Source: Myxococcales bacterium (GTDB lineage Bacteria; Myxococcota; Polyangia; HGW-17; SLPX01). Taken from it: a DNA stretch of 7,474 bases. The stretch covers positions 1 through 7,474 of the forward strand of contig SLPX01000247.1 of the NCBI GenBank assembly GCA_007131745.1. The letters run 5' to 3'. The notes under the pieces are model-generated. The model worked only from the letters and a program-made list of their open reading frames with translations. It searched no databases and was not told the DNA's origin. The position numbers and the translations under genes are program-made. Shown piece by piece: positions 1 through 6,033 of the stretch; within the stretch, counting starts at the first letter, position 1; each line of letters begins with the position of its first letter.

Positions 1-1
1 A

Positions 2-8
2 AAGGTGA
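2..8 (+). promoter_or_regulatory. Ribosome binding site deciding the first start codon
   Basis: AAGGTGA lies 8 nt before the ATG at 17. It closely matches the GAGGTGA sites in front of the genes at 3072 and 6034. This favours ATG 17 over the GTG at position 5, which lies inside the site itself. Only one base precedes the site in the window, so the upstream context is unknown. Confidence 0.5.
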
Positions 9-16
9 CTTGGGTC

Positions 17-559
17 ATGGCCGGAGTTTTCATGTTCACATCGGTATCCTTGGCGTGGCGTTCCACCCAGCGTGGAAGCGCAGCGCTGCAAAGGGAATCC
101 AAACCTGTCAGCCCCGAAAAACTGCTTTTGTCCGATGAAGTCATAGAAGACGATGCGCCTGATGTTGGAATCGGCGCGGAAGATGCGACTCCCCTGGATG
201 AATTGATCGATGTGCCTGTGGATGAGCGGGAAACCGAAGAAGAGGAAGACGGTTTTCCCGGGGAACTCATGGATGAAGAGGATTCAGCGGATGTTCCGGA
301 AGACGCGGCGGAAGGTGGACCTCCTGAAGAGGAACCTCTGGATGAAACAGGAGATGACGATTCAACCGAAATTGAACCTTCCAAGAAACCGGCGCGGCCG
401 CAGCCGAGTCCGGCGCCGGCAAGAAAACAAACTCCCCGTGCTGAACCATCCGAACTGGAAATGGAACCCCCAAGGCCGTCTACAAGTTCGGATGAACCGC
501 GTGCTGAGCCGGAGAAAGCTCCTGTTCGTGTAGAACCCGATACGGAAGGTTCCGAGTGA
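17..559 (+). CDS. Acidic, proline-rich hypothetical protein with hydrophobic N-terminus
   Basis: I do not recognise a family. From ATG 17 the protein is 180 residues. A short hydrophobic stretch (residues 2-14, ending LAW) is followed by Arg-rich residues (RSTQRG), as in a membrane anchor with a positive flank. Residues about 35-115 are dominated by Asp and Glu; the remainder is rich in Pro, Ser, Glu and Arg (PARPQPSPAPARK), so most of the chain is probably disordered. The hydrophobic part is only about 13 residues from this start, short for a membrane helix. The frame is open to the left edge, so this could instead be the 3' part of a longer gene whose membrane helix begins upstream. It ends 60 bases before dapF in the same direction and may share its transcript. 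Coding status is supported by the good ribosome site and uninterrupted length; function is unknown. Confidence 0.6.
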   Translation: MAGVFMFTSVSLAWRSTQRGSAALQRESKPVSPEKLLLSDEVIEDDAPDVGIGAEDATPLDELIDVPVDERETEEEEDGFPGELMDEEDSADVPEDAAEGGPPEEEPLDETGDDDSTEIEPSKKPARPQPSPAPARKQTPRAEPSELEMEPPRPSTSSDEPRAEPEKAPVRVEPDTEGSE

Positions 560-619
560 CTGTCTGTTTGCCGGTCCGAAACTTTTCTGCAAAATAAAGG
601 TCTGCAGGGGATCACACCG

Positions 620-1516
620 ATGGAAAGCATTTCCTTTTACAAGTATCACGGTTTGGGCAATGACTTTGTTCTCATTGATCGCCGGGAGTCAGGGTTTCCG
701 CCGTGCGCCGCTCAGTGGGCCGAAGAATTATGCAGTCGTCGTCGTGGAATCGGGGCTGATGGAATCCTCTTCTTGTTGAACCCTGGAGAGAAGACGGGCT
801 GCGTCGCTGCTATGAGAATCTTCAACGCCGACGGGAGTGAGGCAGAGATGTGTGGAAACGGATTGCGATGCGTGGCCAAGCATCTCATGGACTACAGTGG
901 TATGCGAGGTGGTTTTTTGGTGGAAACCGGAGCAGGGGTGCTCGAGTGCAGTGTAGACGATAAACCGGGTAAAAAATTGTCCGAAGTGAGCGTGGAGATG
1001 GGGCGGCCACGCCGGACCAGGGCAGAGATTCCCATGTTGGGAGATGGAGAACTTGTTGCAGAAACCGGAATATTCGAAGGAATCGATCCGGAACTCGGTT
1101 TCACGGCGGTTTCAATGGGAAATCCGCACCTGGTTTGTTTTCTGCCTGAGGGAAAACCCGGTTCCGTGAAAAAGTGGGCCGGGGAACTGGGACCGGTTTT
1201 GGAGGTTCACCCTTTATTTCCGAACAGGACCAATGTTTCCTTTGTTGAGATGACCGGTGAGAACTCCTGGAATGCCGCGGTTTGGGAGAGGGGAGTCGGG
1301 CTGACAGAGAGTTGCGGAACAGGAGCTTGCGCTATTGCTACCGCTGCGTGCATGGAAGGAAGAGGCGAACTCGGGTGTAGGCAGAAAGTCTCTTTGCCCG
1401 GAGGAGATCTACACATCAGGGTTGATAAAGATTACTCCGGAGTTGTAATGTTGGGTCCTGCTGAATTCGTGTTCACCGGGGAAATCCGCCCGAAGGGAAT
1501 CTCGAAAACGCGGTAA
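620..1516 (+). CDS. dapF: Diaminopimelate epimerase DapF
   Basis: Interconverts LL- and meso-diaminopimelate in the cytoplasm, the last step before meso-DAP is used for peptidoglycan or decarboxylated to lysine. It is a cofactor-independent two-cysteine racemase. Both catalytic motifs are present: Cys78 in MCGNGLRC and Cys232 in ESCGTGAC. Other family landmarks are GLGNDF (residues 11-16), GIGADG (43-48), FNADGSEAEM (68-77), GNPH (167-170) and NRTNVSFVE (202-210). At 298 residues it is slightly longer than the usual 270-280, mostly at the C-terminus. The ATG at 620 places the protein start directly before the conserved KYHGLGNDF strand, with AGGGG about 9 nt upstream. The last 85 bases, which encode the conserved closing strand GPAEFVFTGEI, overlap the opposing hydrolase gene. 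Identification is firm. Confidence 0.97.
   Translation: MESISFYKYHGLGNDFVLIDRRESGFPPCAAQWAEELCSRRRGIGADGILFLLNPGEKTGCVAAMRIFNADGSEAEMCGNGLRCVAKHLMDYSGMRGGFLVETGAGVLECSVDDKPGKKLSEVSVEMGRPRRTRAEIPMLGDGELVAETGIFEGIDPELGFTAVSMGNPHLVCFLPEGKPGSVKKWAGELGPVLEVHPLFPNRTNVSFVEMTGENSWNAAVWERGVGLTESCGTGACAIATAACMEGRGELGCRQKVSLPGGDLHIRVDKDYSGVVMLGPAEFVFTGEIRPKGISKTR
1432..1516. other. 85-bp tail-to-tail overlap of dapF and hydrolase
   Basis: The dapF stop (TAA, 1514-1516) lies inside the hydrolase frame, and the hydrolase stop (TAA on the minus strand, 1434-1432) lies inside dapF. The shared DNA encodes DapF residues 271-298 and hydrolase residues 284-310. DapF needs this region for its conserved last strand, while the hydrolase tail lies beyond its recognisable fold. 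There is therefore no intergenic space for a terminator between the two convergent genes. Confidence 0.9.
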
Positions 1517-2364
1517 AGGTAAGCCTCGATCATGGCGGAGAGACGCTGTGGCCTTTCTTCGGGTACAAAATGCCCGCAGTCGGAGATCGTGTTCAAAGTG
1601 CTGTTGGGTATGTCGGTAGCCAGACGTTCGCCCCAGATGAGCGGAAAATAGGGATCATCGAGCGCCCAAATCAGCAGAGCATGCTTATTCAAACGATGAA
1701 ACTCGTGGGCTATCTCGCGGGATTCCATTGAGCTTAAACTCAGAAGAAACTGCCGGAACCTTTTCTTGGCGCTGTCCGATAGCAAGAAAGGTCTCAGGTA
1801 TTCGTTGATTTGTTTATCCGATATGCTTCCAGGGTGGCGCACTCCTTTCCGGAATCCGTGCTGAGATCTCGCCAACGTTTCGATCATGGATGTTTTGCAG
1901 AGCATTTTGTAGATGACCGGATTTCTGGCGAGCGCTCTCAGGTGCCGTACCGGCCCGACCGGCCAATTGTCATAACAAGCCGAGTTTACGAGCACAAAAC
2001 CTCGAACAAAACGGGTGTGGCGGACAGCGGCTATCTGGGCTACGATTCCACCGATGTCGTGACCAACCACGACCACCGGGTCTACTTCCAGATGCCTTAC
2101 GAGGCGGATGATTTTCTTCGTCTGTGCATGGAGAGAAAAATCCGTGTCCTCAGGGCCCCAGGAATCACCCAATCCCACGAGGTCGGGAGCGATGCATCTC
2201 CAGTTCTCGGAGAGTGAATGCAGTACAAGCCTCCACAGATAGCAGGACGTGGGAAAGCCGTGCACAAAGAGGACCGTGGGAGCGTCACCGGGACCCTCGT
2301 CATAGTAAGCGATCCGATCTTCGCCGATCCATGAGTATTTCTTTTGAAGTGTTTGTGTTTCCAC
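1432..2364 (-). CDS. Alpha/beta hydrolase, epoxide hydrolase/dehalogenase-like
   Basis: A 310-residue single-domain alpha/beta hydrolase, probably cytoplasmic since no signal peptide is seen. HGFP at 35-38 forms the oxyanion region. The nucleophile elbow is GHDIGG, giving Asp103 rather than Ser, as in epoxide hydrolases and haloalkane or fluoroacetate dehalogenases. The acid is probably Asp237 (WALDD) and the base His265 (CGHFVPEERP). Residues about 130-220 form the helical cap. Classical haloalkane dehalogenases have Trp after the nucleophile and Asn in HGNP; here these are Ile104 and Phe37, so a canonical dehalogenase is unlikely and the substrate is open. The start is a GTG at 2364: an in-frame TAA lies ten codons upstream and no ATG lies between. 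The ribosome site is weak (AGGA about 13 nt away). The family fold ends near AYL (281-283); the remaining 27 residues lie within the dapF overlap. Confidence 0.9.
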   Translation of the reverse strand: METQTLQKKYSWIGEDRIAYYDEGPGDAPTVLFVHGFPTSCYLWRLVLHSLSENWRCIAPDLVGLGDSWGPEDTDFSLHAQTKKIIRLVRHLEVDPVVVVGHDIGGIVAQIAAVRHTRFVRGFVLVNSACYDNWPVGPVRHLRALARNPVIYKMLCKTSMIETLARSQHGFRKGVRHPGSISDKQINEYLRPFLLSDSAKKRFRQFLLSLSSMESREIAHEFHRLNKHALLIWALDDPYFPLIWGERLATDIPNSTLNTISDCGHFVPEERPQRLSAMIEAYLYRVFEIPFGRISPVNTNSAGPNITTPE

Positions 2365-2400
2365 GATATCTTCGCTGTCCTGTGTGTTTTCTTAAAAAAG

Positions 2401-2429
2401 ATGTTAAAAAAACTTACATTGAATTTGAA
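2401..2429 (-). promoter_or_regulatory. Candidate sigma70-type promoter for the hydrolase
   Basis: On the minus strand, TTCAAA (2429-2424) and TAACAT (2406-2401) are separated by 17 bases, each matching 4 of 6 consensus positions. Transcription would begin about 30 bases before the GTG start. The whole gap 2365-2501 is clearly more AT-rich than its surroundings. The match is weak and could be chance in AT-rich DNA. Confidence 0.3.
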
Positions 2430-2501
2430 CGATCCTGCAAAGAAACGCAATTTAATGTTTAATCGTGTTGAATCCAAGCTAAGAATGAAAGAACAAAAGC
2501 C

Positions 2502-2900
2502 ATGACTGAAGAGAAGATAAAAGCCGATAAAAAAGATGATGAAACAGGAGAACCCCAGGCTACATCGAAAGAGGGTGAAGACGACAACGATGAAAAAGAC
2601 GAGGTTCAGGAAGAAGAGTGTGCCGGAGATGCAGAGGTTAGAGATGATGAATCAGCCGGTGATGTAAATGAAGATCGGGAAAAATTAAAGGCCGCTGAAT
2701 CGCTCATGGAAAAAGGGAATCATGCACAAGCGGGGAGGATACTGAAGGAATTGCTCCAAAAGCAGCGGCTTTCAAATAATGTCAGGGATGAGGCCGAATT
2801 CTTGATGGAACGCTTGAAGCCGGATCCGGTCGCCATATGGATCGGGGTGGCGTGCCTGGTGCTGATAGCGATCCTTGCGCTGACGACGCTGGGTAGTTGA
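2502..2900 (+). CDS. Acidic tail-anchored hypothetical protein
   Basis: A 132-residue protein of no family I can name. Residues 1-57 are almost wholly charged and mainly acidic, probably disordered, with a loose internal repeat (ECAGDAEVRD, then ESAGDVNEDRE). Residues about 58-106 form an amphipathic helical hairpin resembling a single TPR-like unit (AESLMEKGNHAQAGRILKEL). Residues 110-130 are a clear hydrophobic helix (starting VAIWIGVACL) ending two residues from the C-terminus. No signal peptide is visible, so the expected arrangement is a C-terminal membrane anchor with the acidic domain in the cytoplasm. It is divergent from the hydrolase and stands 171 bases before the HEAT gene. The ribosome site before ATG 2502 is weak (purine-rich GAAAGAA about 10 nt upstream). 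The ordered composition, acidic head then helix then anchor, argues for a real gene. Confidence 0.75.
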   Translation: MTEEKIKADKKDDETGEPQATSKEGEDDNDEKDEVQEEECAGDAEVRDDESAGDVNEDREKLKAAESLMEKGNHAQAGRILKELLQKQRLSNNVRDEAEFLMERLKPDPVAIWIGVACLVLIAILALTTLGS

Positions 2901-2949
2901 GAACTAATTGCCTTGCTTTAAGATCGTTTGGCGACCCGTTTCGTCGGTC

Positions 2950-2978
2950 TTGACTGTATGGAAAAAATGCAGTATTTC
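2950..2978 (+). promoter_or_regulatory. Candidate promoter upstream of the HEAT-repeat gene
   Basis: TTGACT (2950-2955, 5 of 6 consensus) and TATTTC (2973-2978, 3 of 6) are 17 bases apart in the 171-base gap before the gene at 3072. It would give a leader of about 85 bases. Apart from this, the gap shows only GCCGGT-containing sequence and the ribosome site. Confidence 0.35.
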
Positions 2979-3059
2979 CGCTGGTAACTTATAGGAAAAT
3001 ATTGACCTTTGGAGGCCGGTTGTCTTGTCAGGATATGGGAAGCCGGTCTGGTTTCTTTT

Positions 3060-3066
3060 GAGGTGA
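3060..3066 (+). promoter_or_regulatory. Ribosome binding site deciding the ATG 3072 start
   Basis: GAGGTGA is strongly complementary to the 16S rRNA tail and lies 5 nt before ATG 3072. It shows that translation starts here rather than at the in-frame TTG at 3009, which has no comparable site and would bury the signal peptide 21 residues inside the protein. Confidence 0.8.
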
Positions 3067-3071
3067 TTTCG

Positions 3072-3965
3072 ATGAGTTTGAAAAACGGGGCTGCAAGAAC
3101 CTTGTTATCGGCTTTTTTCGCTGTGATTACAACAGCTTGGGCGGCCGGTGGGCCGAATTTTCCTGCAGCCGGGGCTGAGACCCATGAAGAGCACTACAAC
3201 GATCTGGTTGGGGGCGATGTGCAGAAGGCTGTGGATGCAGCGAGGAAAATGGGGGAAATAAAGTCGGACAGGGCGTTGGAAATGTTGATGGAAACCCTGA
3301 TGCTGGGCGCTCCGCCCAAGCTGGCGGTGGAACTCATCAGGGCGATGGCCAGACATAGATCGCAGCGTGCCTTCGATTTGATTGCGCACTATTGCAAGAA
3401 CCGCAACGTGGATGTTCGGGCCGAGGCTTTGAAAGCCCTGGGACGATTAGCTGCAAAGGATAACATTCCCAGGGTGTTCAGTGTTGCGATGAACGGATTG
3501 AGAGACAGTGCATCATCTGTTCGGGAGGCTGCCGCTCACTTACTGGTGGATCTCAACAAAAGGGGTCTTGACGCCGACAGAAGGGAAGAAGCGGAAAAAG
3601 TGTTGCTCGAACTGCTGCTCAAGCACAGGGATCATGGTTCTGCTGCTGCAGCGTTGGGACATTTCGGTGGCATGGAGACAGCCAGGACTCTTGCAGTCAA
3701 CCTCCAGGACCAGAGAAGCGCGGCCGCTGCAAAATTCAGGGTTCAAAAGAGTGTCGGCATTCCTTCGGGAGTGGTGATCGAGATCTATTCGGAGTTTTTA
3801 AAACGGGAGGATTTCGGTCCCGAACCTGTGCGAGTATGGATTCTGAAGACTTTGTCGACATTTACCGAACCGGAAGCAATTGCCGCGATAATGCATTATG
3901 TCGCGACTACACGCGGAAAAAATACGCCGTCCGTGGCGCTGGCGCGAAGGCTGGCGGAACGTTGA
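3072..3965 (+). CDS. Secreted HEAT-repeat protein
   Basis: A 297-residue protein with an N-terminal export signal: Lys4 and Arg9, a hydrophobic core (LLSAFFAVITTA), and a likely AWA/A cleavage after residue 24. No lipobox cysteine is present, so a soluble periplasmic protein is expected. From about residue 45 to the end it is a run of paired helices of HEAT type, clearest at 115-128 (VRAEALKALGRLAA) and 150-160 (VREAAAHLLVD), with more degenerate units on both sides. HEAT solenoids bind other proteins; no catalytic motif is visible. It lies 45 bases before the propeller-HEAT lipoprotein gene in the same direction and is probably co-transcribed with it, which suggests a shared complex. Exact repeat number and partner are unknown. 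Confidence 0.85.
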   Translation: MSLKNGAARTLLSAFFAVITTAWAAGGPNFPAAGAETHEEHYNDLVGGDVQKAVDAARKMGEIKSDRALEMLMETLMLGAPPKLAVELIRAMARHRSQRAFDLIAHYCKNRNVDVRAEALKALGRLAAKDNIPRVFSVAMNGLRDSASSVREAAAHLLVDLNKRGLDADRREEAEKVLLELLLKHRDHGSAAAALGHFGGMETARTLAVNLQDQRSAAAAKFRVQKSVGIPSGVVIEIYSEFLKREDFGPEPVRVWILKTLSTFTEPEAIAAIMHYVATTRGKNTPSVALARRLAER

Positions 3966-3975
3966 CATTGATCGA

Positions 3976-3990
3976 CAGGGTCCGGCCCTG
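3976..3990 (+). other. Short GC-rich hairpin between two HEAT genes
   Basis: CAGGG and CCCTG form a perfect 5-bp stem around a 5-base loop (TCCGG) in the 45-base gap. No U-tract follows, so it is not a standard intrinsic terminator. It ends 20 bases before ATG 4011 and could affect mRNA stability or the relative yield of the two genes. A stem this short may also be incidental. Confidence 0.3.
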
Positions 3991-4010
3991 AGAAGCCTAA
4001 GGGGAAGTAA

Positions 4011-5897
4011 ATGATATTGGAAAGAAAAAGAAATTTAGTAAGCGTCGTGTCGGCCGGATTGCTTCTTGGAGGGTTGTTGTTGGTTGGATGTGCAACAAGG
4101 CCTTTTGACGCGCGTCGAGGAATCAGCTCAGGCAGGGAAATAGCGGGGGTAATGGATTCGATTGATTTAAGGACGCCGTCATCTCCAGCGAACGAACTGG
4201 GAAAGCCGATGGCATTCGGAATTACAGAGGACCGAAAGATTGTCGCTCTGGATCTCGCCGGAAAAGAGGCGGTATGGGAGCAACCCGCGGAAAGATTTGT
4301 TTCCAGGATAATAGTGGGCCATCGAAATGTTTATTACGTTGCCGACAGGGAGACGATCGTCGCCAGGTCGGTCAGGACCGGAAAAAGAGTGTGGAGCATA
4401 AAGGAGGATCTCGGTGAAACGAAGGAAATCATCGGGATCGCAGCTTCAGGCGACAGGGTGTTTGTGGTGGTAGGACAAAAGTGGAGAGATGATATCAGGG
4501 TGTTCGATTCGCGGCTGACCGCGATCGACGGCACAACCGGGAGAATCCGTTGGGTTCGAAAATCTCCCGGTCGCCTGGGCGCGCCGGCAGCGTTGGGAGA
4601 CTATGTTTTTGTTCCTTACCGGCAAATGCACGTATCGGTCTTGGATTTCACCCACGGGAGGGAACGAGCCAGAACAAGGATTCCGGGTGAATTTTTCAAC
4701 TTTGTCAGAACCACCCCCAGCGGGGTGTTTTTCGGGAGCGATAAAGGTATTGTGCGGTTTAATTCAAGGGCGGCTACCTCCAAGCTTGAAAATGCCGATT
4801 TTTTCAACCTAAGGTTTTCCATGGAAGGGGAGGAGGCGGAAGTTGCCGGTGATGATAAAACCGCGGCAGGCCTCAGGATTCTCTACCACTGGGATGGATA
4901 CGAACCGTTGATGTTGAATTACACCGTCTATGATCGCAACCGGCTTTTGTGGCGGGGAGGTGAAGGGGCCGAGTTTGAGAACAATCATGCAGTCCTGGTG
5001 TTTTTCCGGTATTTCTTCGGTTTTAACACCGAAGCCGGTAATTTGTCTTGGGTCCATGTTCACTCGGGAGATGAGGTTATGGCAGCTGAGCACGTGGACT
5101 CCAGGATTATTTACGTGACAGATACGGGTAGGATCAAGTTGCTGGATCCAAAATCCGGCGATCGGCTTTGGAAACACGATTTCGGGATTCGGTTGAGAGG
5201 AGCCACATTCGATGTCGAAGGCGCTGCTCTGGAAGGGGAGAGAAGACCGGCGGAACCAATAGAAAGGGCTCTTGGAAAGATTCTTTTTGATCCGGACATG
5301 CGATTTGCCGCGGCCAAGCTTTTTGCAATCAGGCAATTGAAGGGGGTCAGGGGTAGAAGGGTGTCCGAGGTGCTCCTCGATATCATAGCGGATCAAAAAT
5401 TGCCTGAAAATATCAGGGAAATGGCGGAAACGGTATTGGTCAACAGGCCGAGCGAGGAATCCATTCCCTTGTATTTGAACGCGTTGGAGAGAGATTACGA
5501 TTACCTTACCGGAGAGAGAACCGATTTTGTGGGGTCGGTAGCGCGTGCCTTGGCGTCCATGAAGGTCAAGAAAGCCGTACCCGCGATAGCCAGGCATCTG
5601 CACGAACCACACACTCCGGTTTCCGCGCTCAGGGACATCGTTGACGCTTTGGCAGCGATAGGAGGTCCGGATGTTGTGCGACCTTTGCGCCAGTTTCTGC
5701 TGGACTACAGGGCGGATCCCGGATTCAGGGAAAACATCGGGATATTGAACAGGGCTGCTGAGACGGTCCTCGAAAACGGAGGGGTGACGGAGCGTCAACT
5801 TCTTGTGTTTATAGCGGAAGACGCAGCGAGTCTTTCGCCGCTAAGGGAGTTTATCAGGCAGAGATTGGACGGGAGGGGCGGGAAGGGTGCTTTGTGA
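4011..5897 (+). CDS. Lipoprotein with PQQ-type beta-propeller and C-terminal HEAT-like repeats
   Basis: A 628-residue protein. The N-terminus has basic residues, a hydrophobic run and a lipobox LVGC with Cys27, so it is a predicted lipoprotein; Ala at +2 fits outer-membrane sorting by enteric rules. Residues about 60-390 carry PQQ-like propeller blades, seen as ALD or related strands followed by G-x-x-x-W: GKEAVW (Trp89), GKRVW (Trp128), TGRIRW (Trp181) and SGDRLW (Trp387). Blades between about 190 and 340 are degenerate, and no quinoprotein catalytic residues could be identified, so this is probably a scaffold like BamB rather than a dehydrogenase. Residues about 415-625 are helical HEAT-like repeats (SVARALASMKVKKAVPAIAR and IVDALAAIGGPDVVRPLRQF). 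ATG 4011 follows AGGGGAAG at about 4 nt. It is downstream of another HEAT protein, probably in the same operon. Confidence 0.88.
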   Translation: MILERKRNLVSVVSAGLLLGGLLLVGCATRPFDARRGISSGREIAGVMDSIDLRTPSSPANELGKPMAFGITEDRKIVALDLAGKEAVWEQPAERFVSRIIVGHRNVYYVADRETIVARSVRTGKRVWSIKEDLGETKEIIGIAASGDRVFVVVGQKWRDDIRVFDSRLTAIDGTTGRIRWVRKSPGRLGAPAALGDYVFVPYRQMHVSVLDFTHGRERARTRIPGEFFNFVRTTPSGVFFGSDKGIVRFNSRAATSKLENADFFNLRFSMEGEEAEVAGDDKTAAGLRILYHWDGYEPLMLNYTVYDRNRLLWRGGEGAEFENNHAVLVFFRYFFGFNTEAGNLSWVHVHSGDEVMAAEHVDSRIIYVTDTGRIKLLDPKSGDRLWKHDFGIRLRGATFDVEGAALEGERRPAEPIERALGKILFDPDMRFAAAKLFAIRQLKGVRGRRVSEVLLDIIADQKLPENIREMAETVLVNRPSEESIPLYLNALERDYDYLTGERTDFVGSVARALASMKVKKAVPAIARHLHEPHTPVSALRDIVDALAAIGGPDVVRPLRQFLLDYRADPGFRENIGILNRAAETVLENGGVTERQLLVFIAEDAASLSPLREFIRQRLDGRGGKGAL

Positions 5898-5940
5898 GCG
5901 ATTTGCCGGTAGTTGTTTCAATAGTGAAGAGTCTATTTTT

Positions 5941-5969
5941 TTGAGCCGGTTTCTGTGATGAAATACAAA
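5941..5969 (+). promoter_or_regulatory. Candidate promoter upstream of the AgmX-type lipoprotein
   Basis: TTGAGC (5941-5946) and TACAAA (5964-5969) are separated by 17 bases; each matches 4 of 6 consensus positions. It lies in the 136-base gap 5898-6033, directly after a T-run. If used, the last two genes would have their own start in addition to any read-through from the propeller gene. Confidence 0.35.
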
Positions 5970-6019
5970 CGGGTTTTTCACGGAAGTTCTCTTGTCAGGG
6001 GGCGGTTCAGTAGATCAAC

Positions 6020-6026
6020 GAGGTGA
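6020..6026 (+). promoter_or_regulatory. Ribosome binding site deciding the ATG 6034 start
   Basis: GAGGTGA, identical to the site before ATG 3072, lies 7 nt before ATG 6034. It selects this ATG over an in-frame TTG at 5992 that would put 14 polar residues before the signal peptide. Confidence 0.8.
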
Positions 6027-6033
6027 ACAAACC

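Noticed and set aside
210..533. Basic 107-codon frame overlapping the first gene
   Set aside because: Its Lys/Arg richness is what a shifted reading of GAA/GAT-rich acidic codons produces; there is no ribosome site and no recognisable domain.
587..606. CTGCA/TGCAG inverted repeat just before dapF
   Set aside because: A 5-bp stem with a 10-base loop and no U-tract; too weak to call a terminator or regulatory hairpin.
1810..2217. Plus-strand frame of 135 codons within the hydrolase
   Set aside because: Antisense to the catalytic core of a clear alpha/beta hydrolase and without features of its own.
2097..2477. Minus-strand frame of 126 codons across the hydrolase start and the divergent gap
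   Set aside because: It is a different frame from the hydrolase, with no domain, and spans AT-rich non-coding sequence.
2930..2950. CGAC...GTCG inverted repeat after the tail-anchored gene
   Set aside because: Only 4 bp of stem and no T-run follows, so it does not support a terminator.
3009..3071. TTG-initiated N-terminal extension of the HEAT protein
   Set aside because: It would bury a clear signal peptide, and the GAGGTGA site points to ATG 3072.
4809..5798. Long open frame (329 codons) on the minus strand inside the propeller-HEAT gene
   Set aside because: It lies wholly antisense to a well-supported lipoprotein gene, shows no domain, signal or ordered composition, and reads as the reverse shadow of the sense codons.
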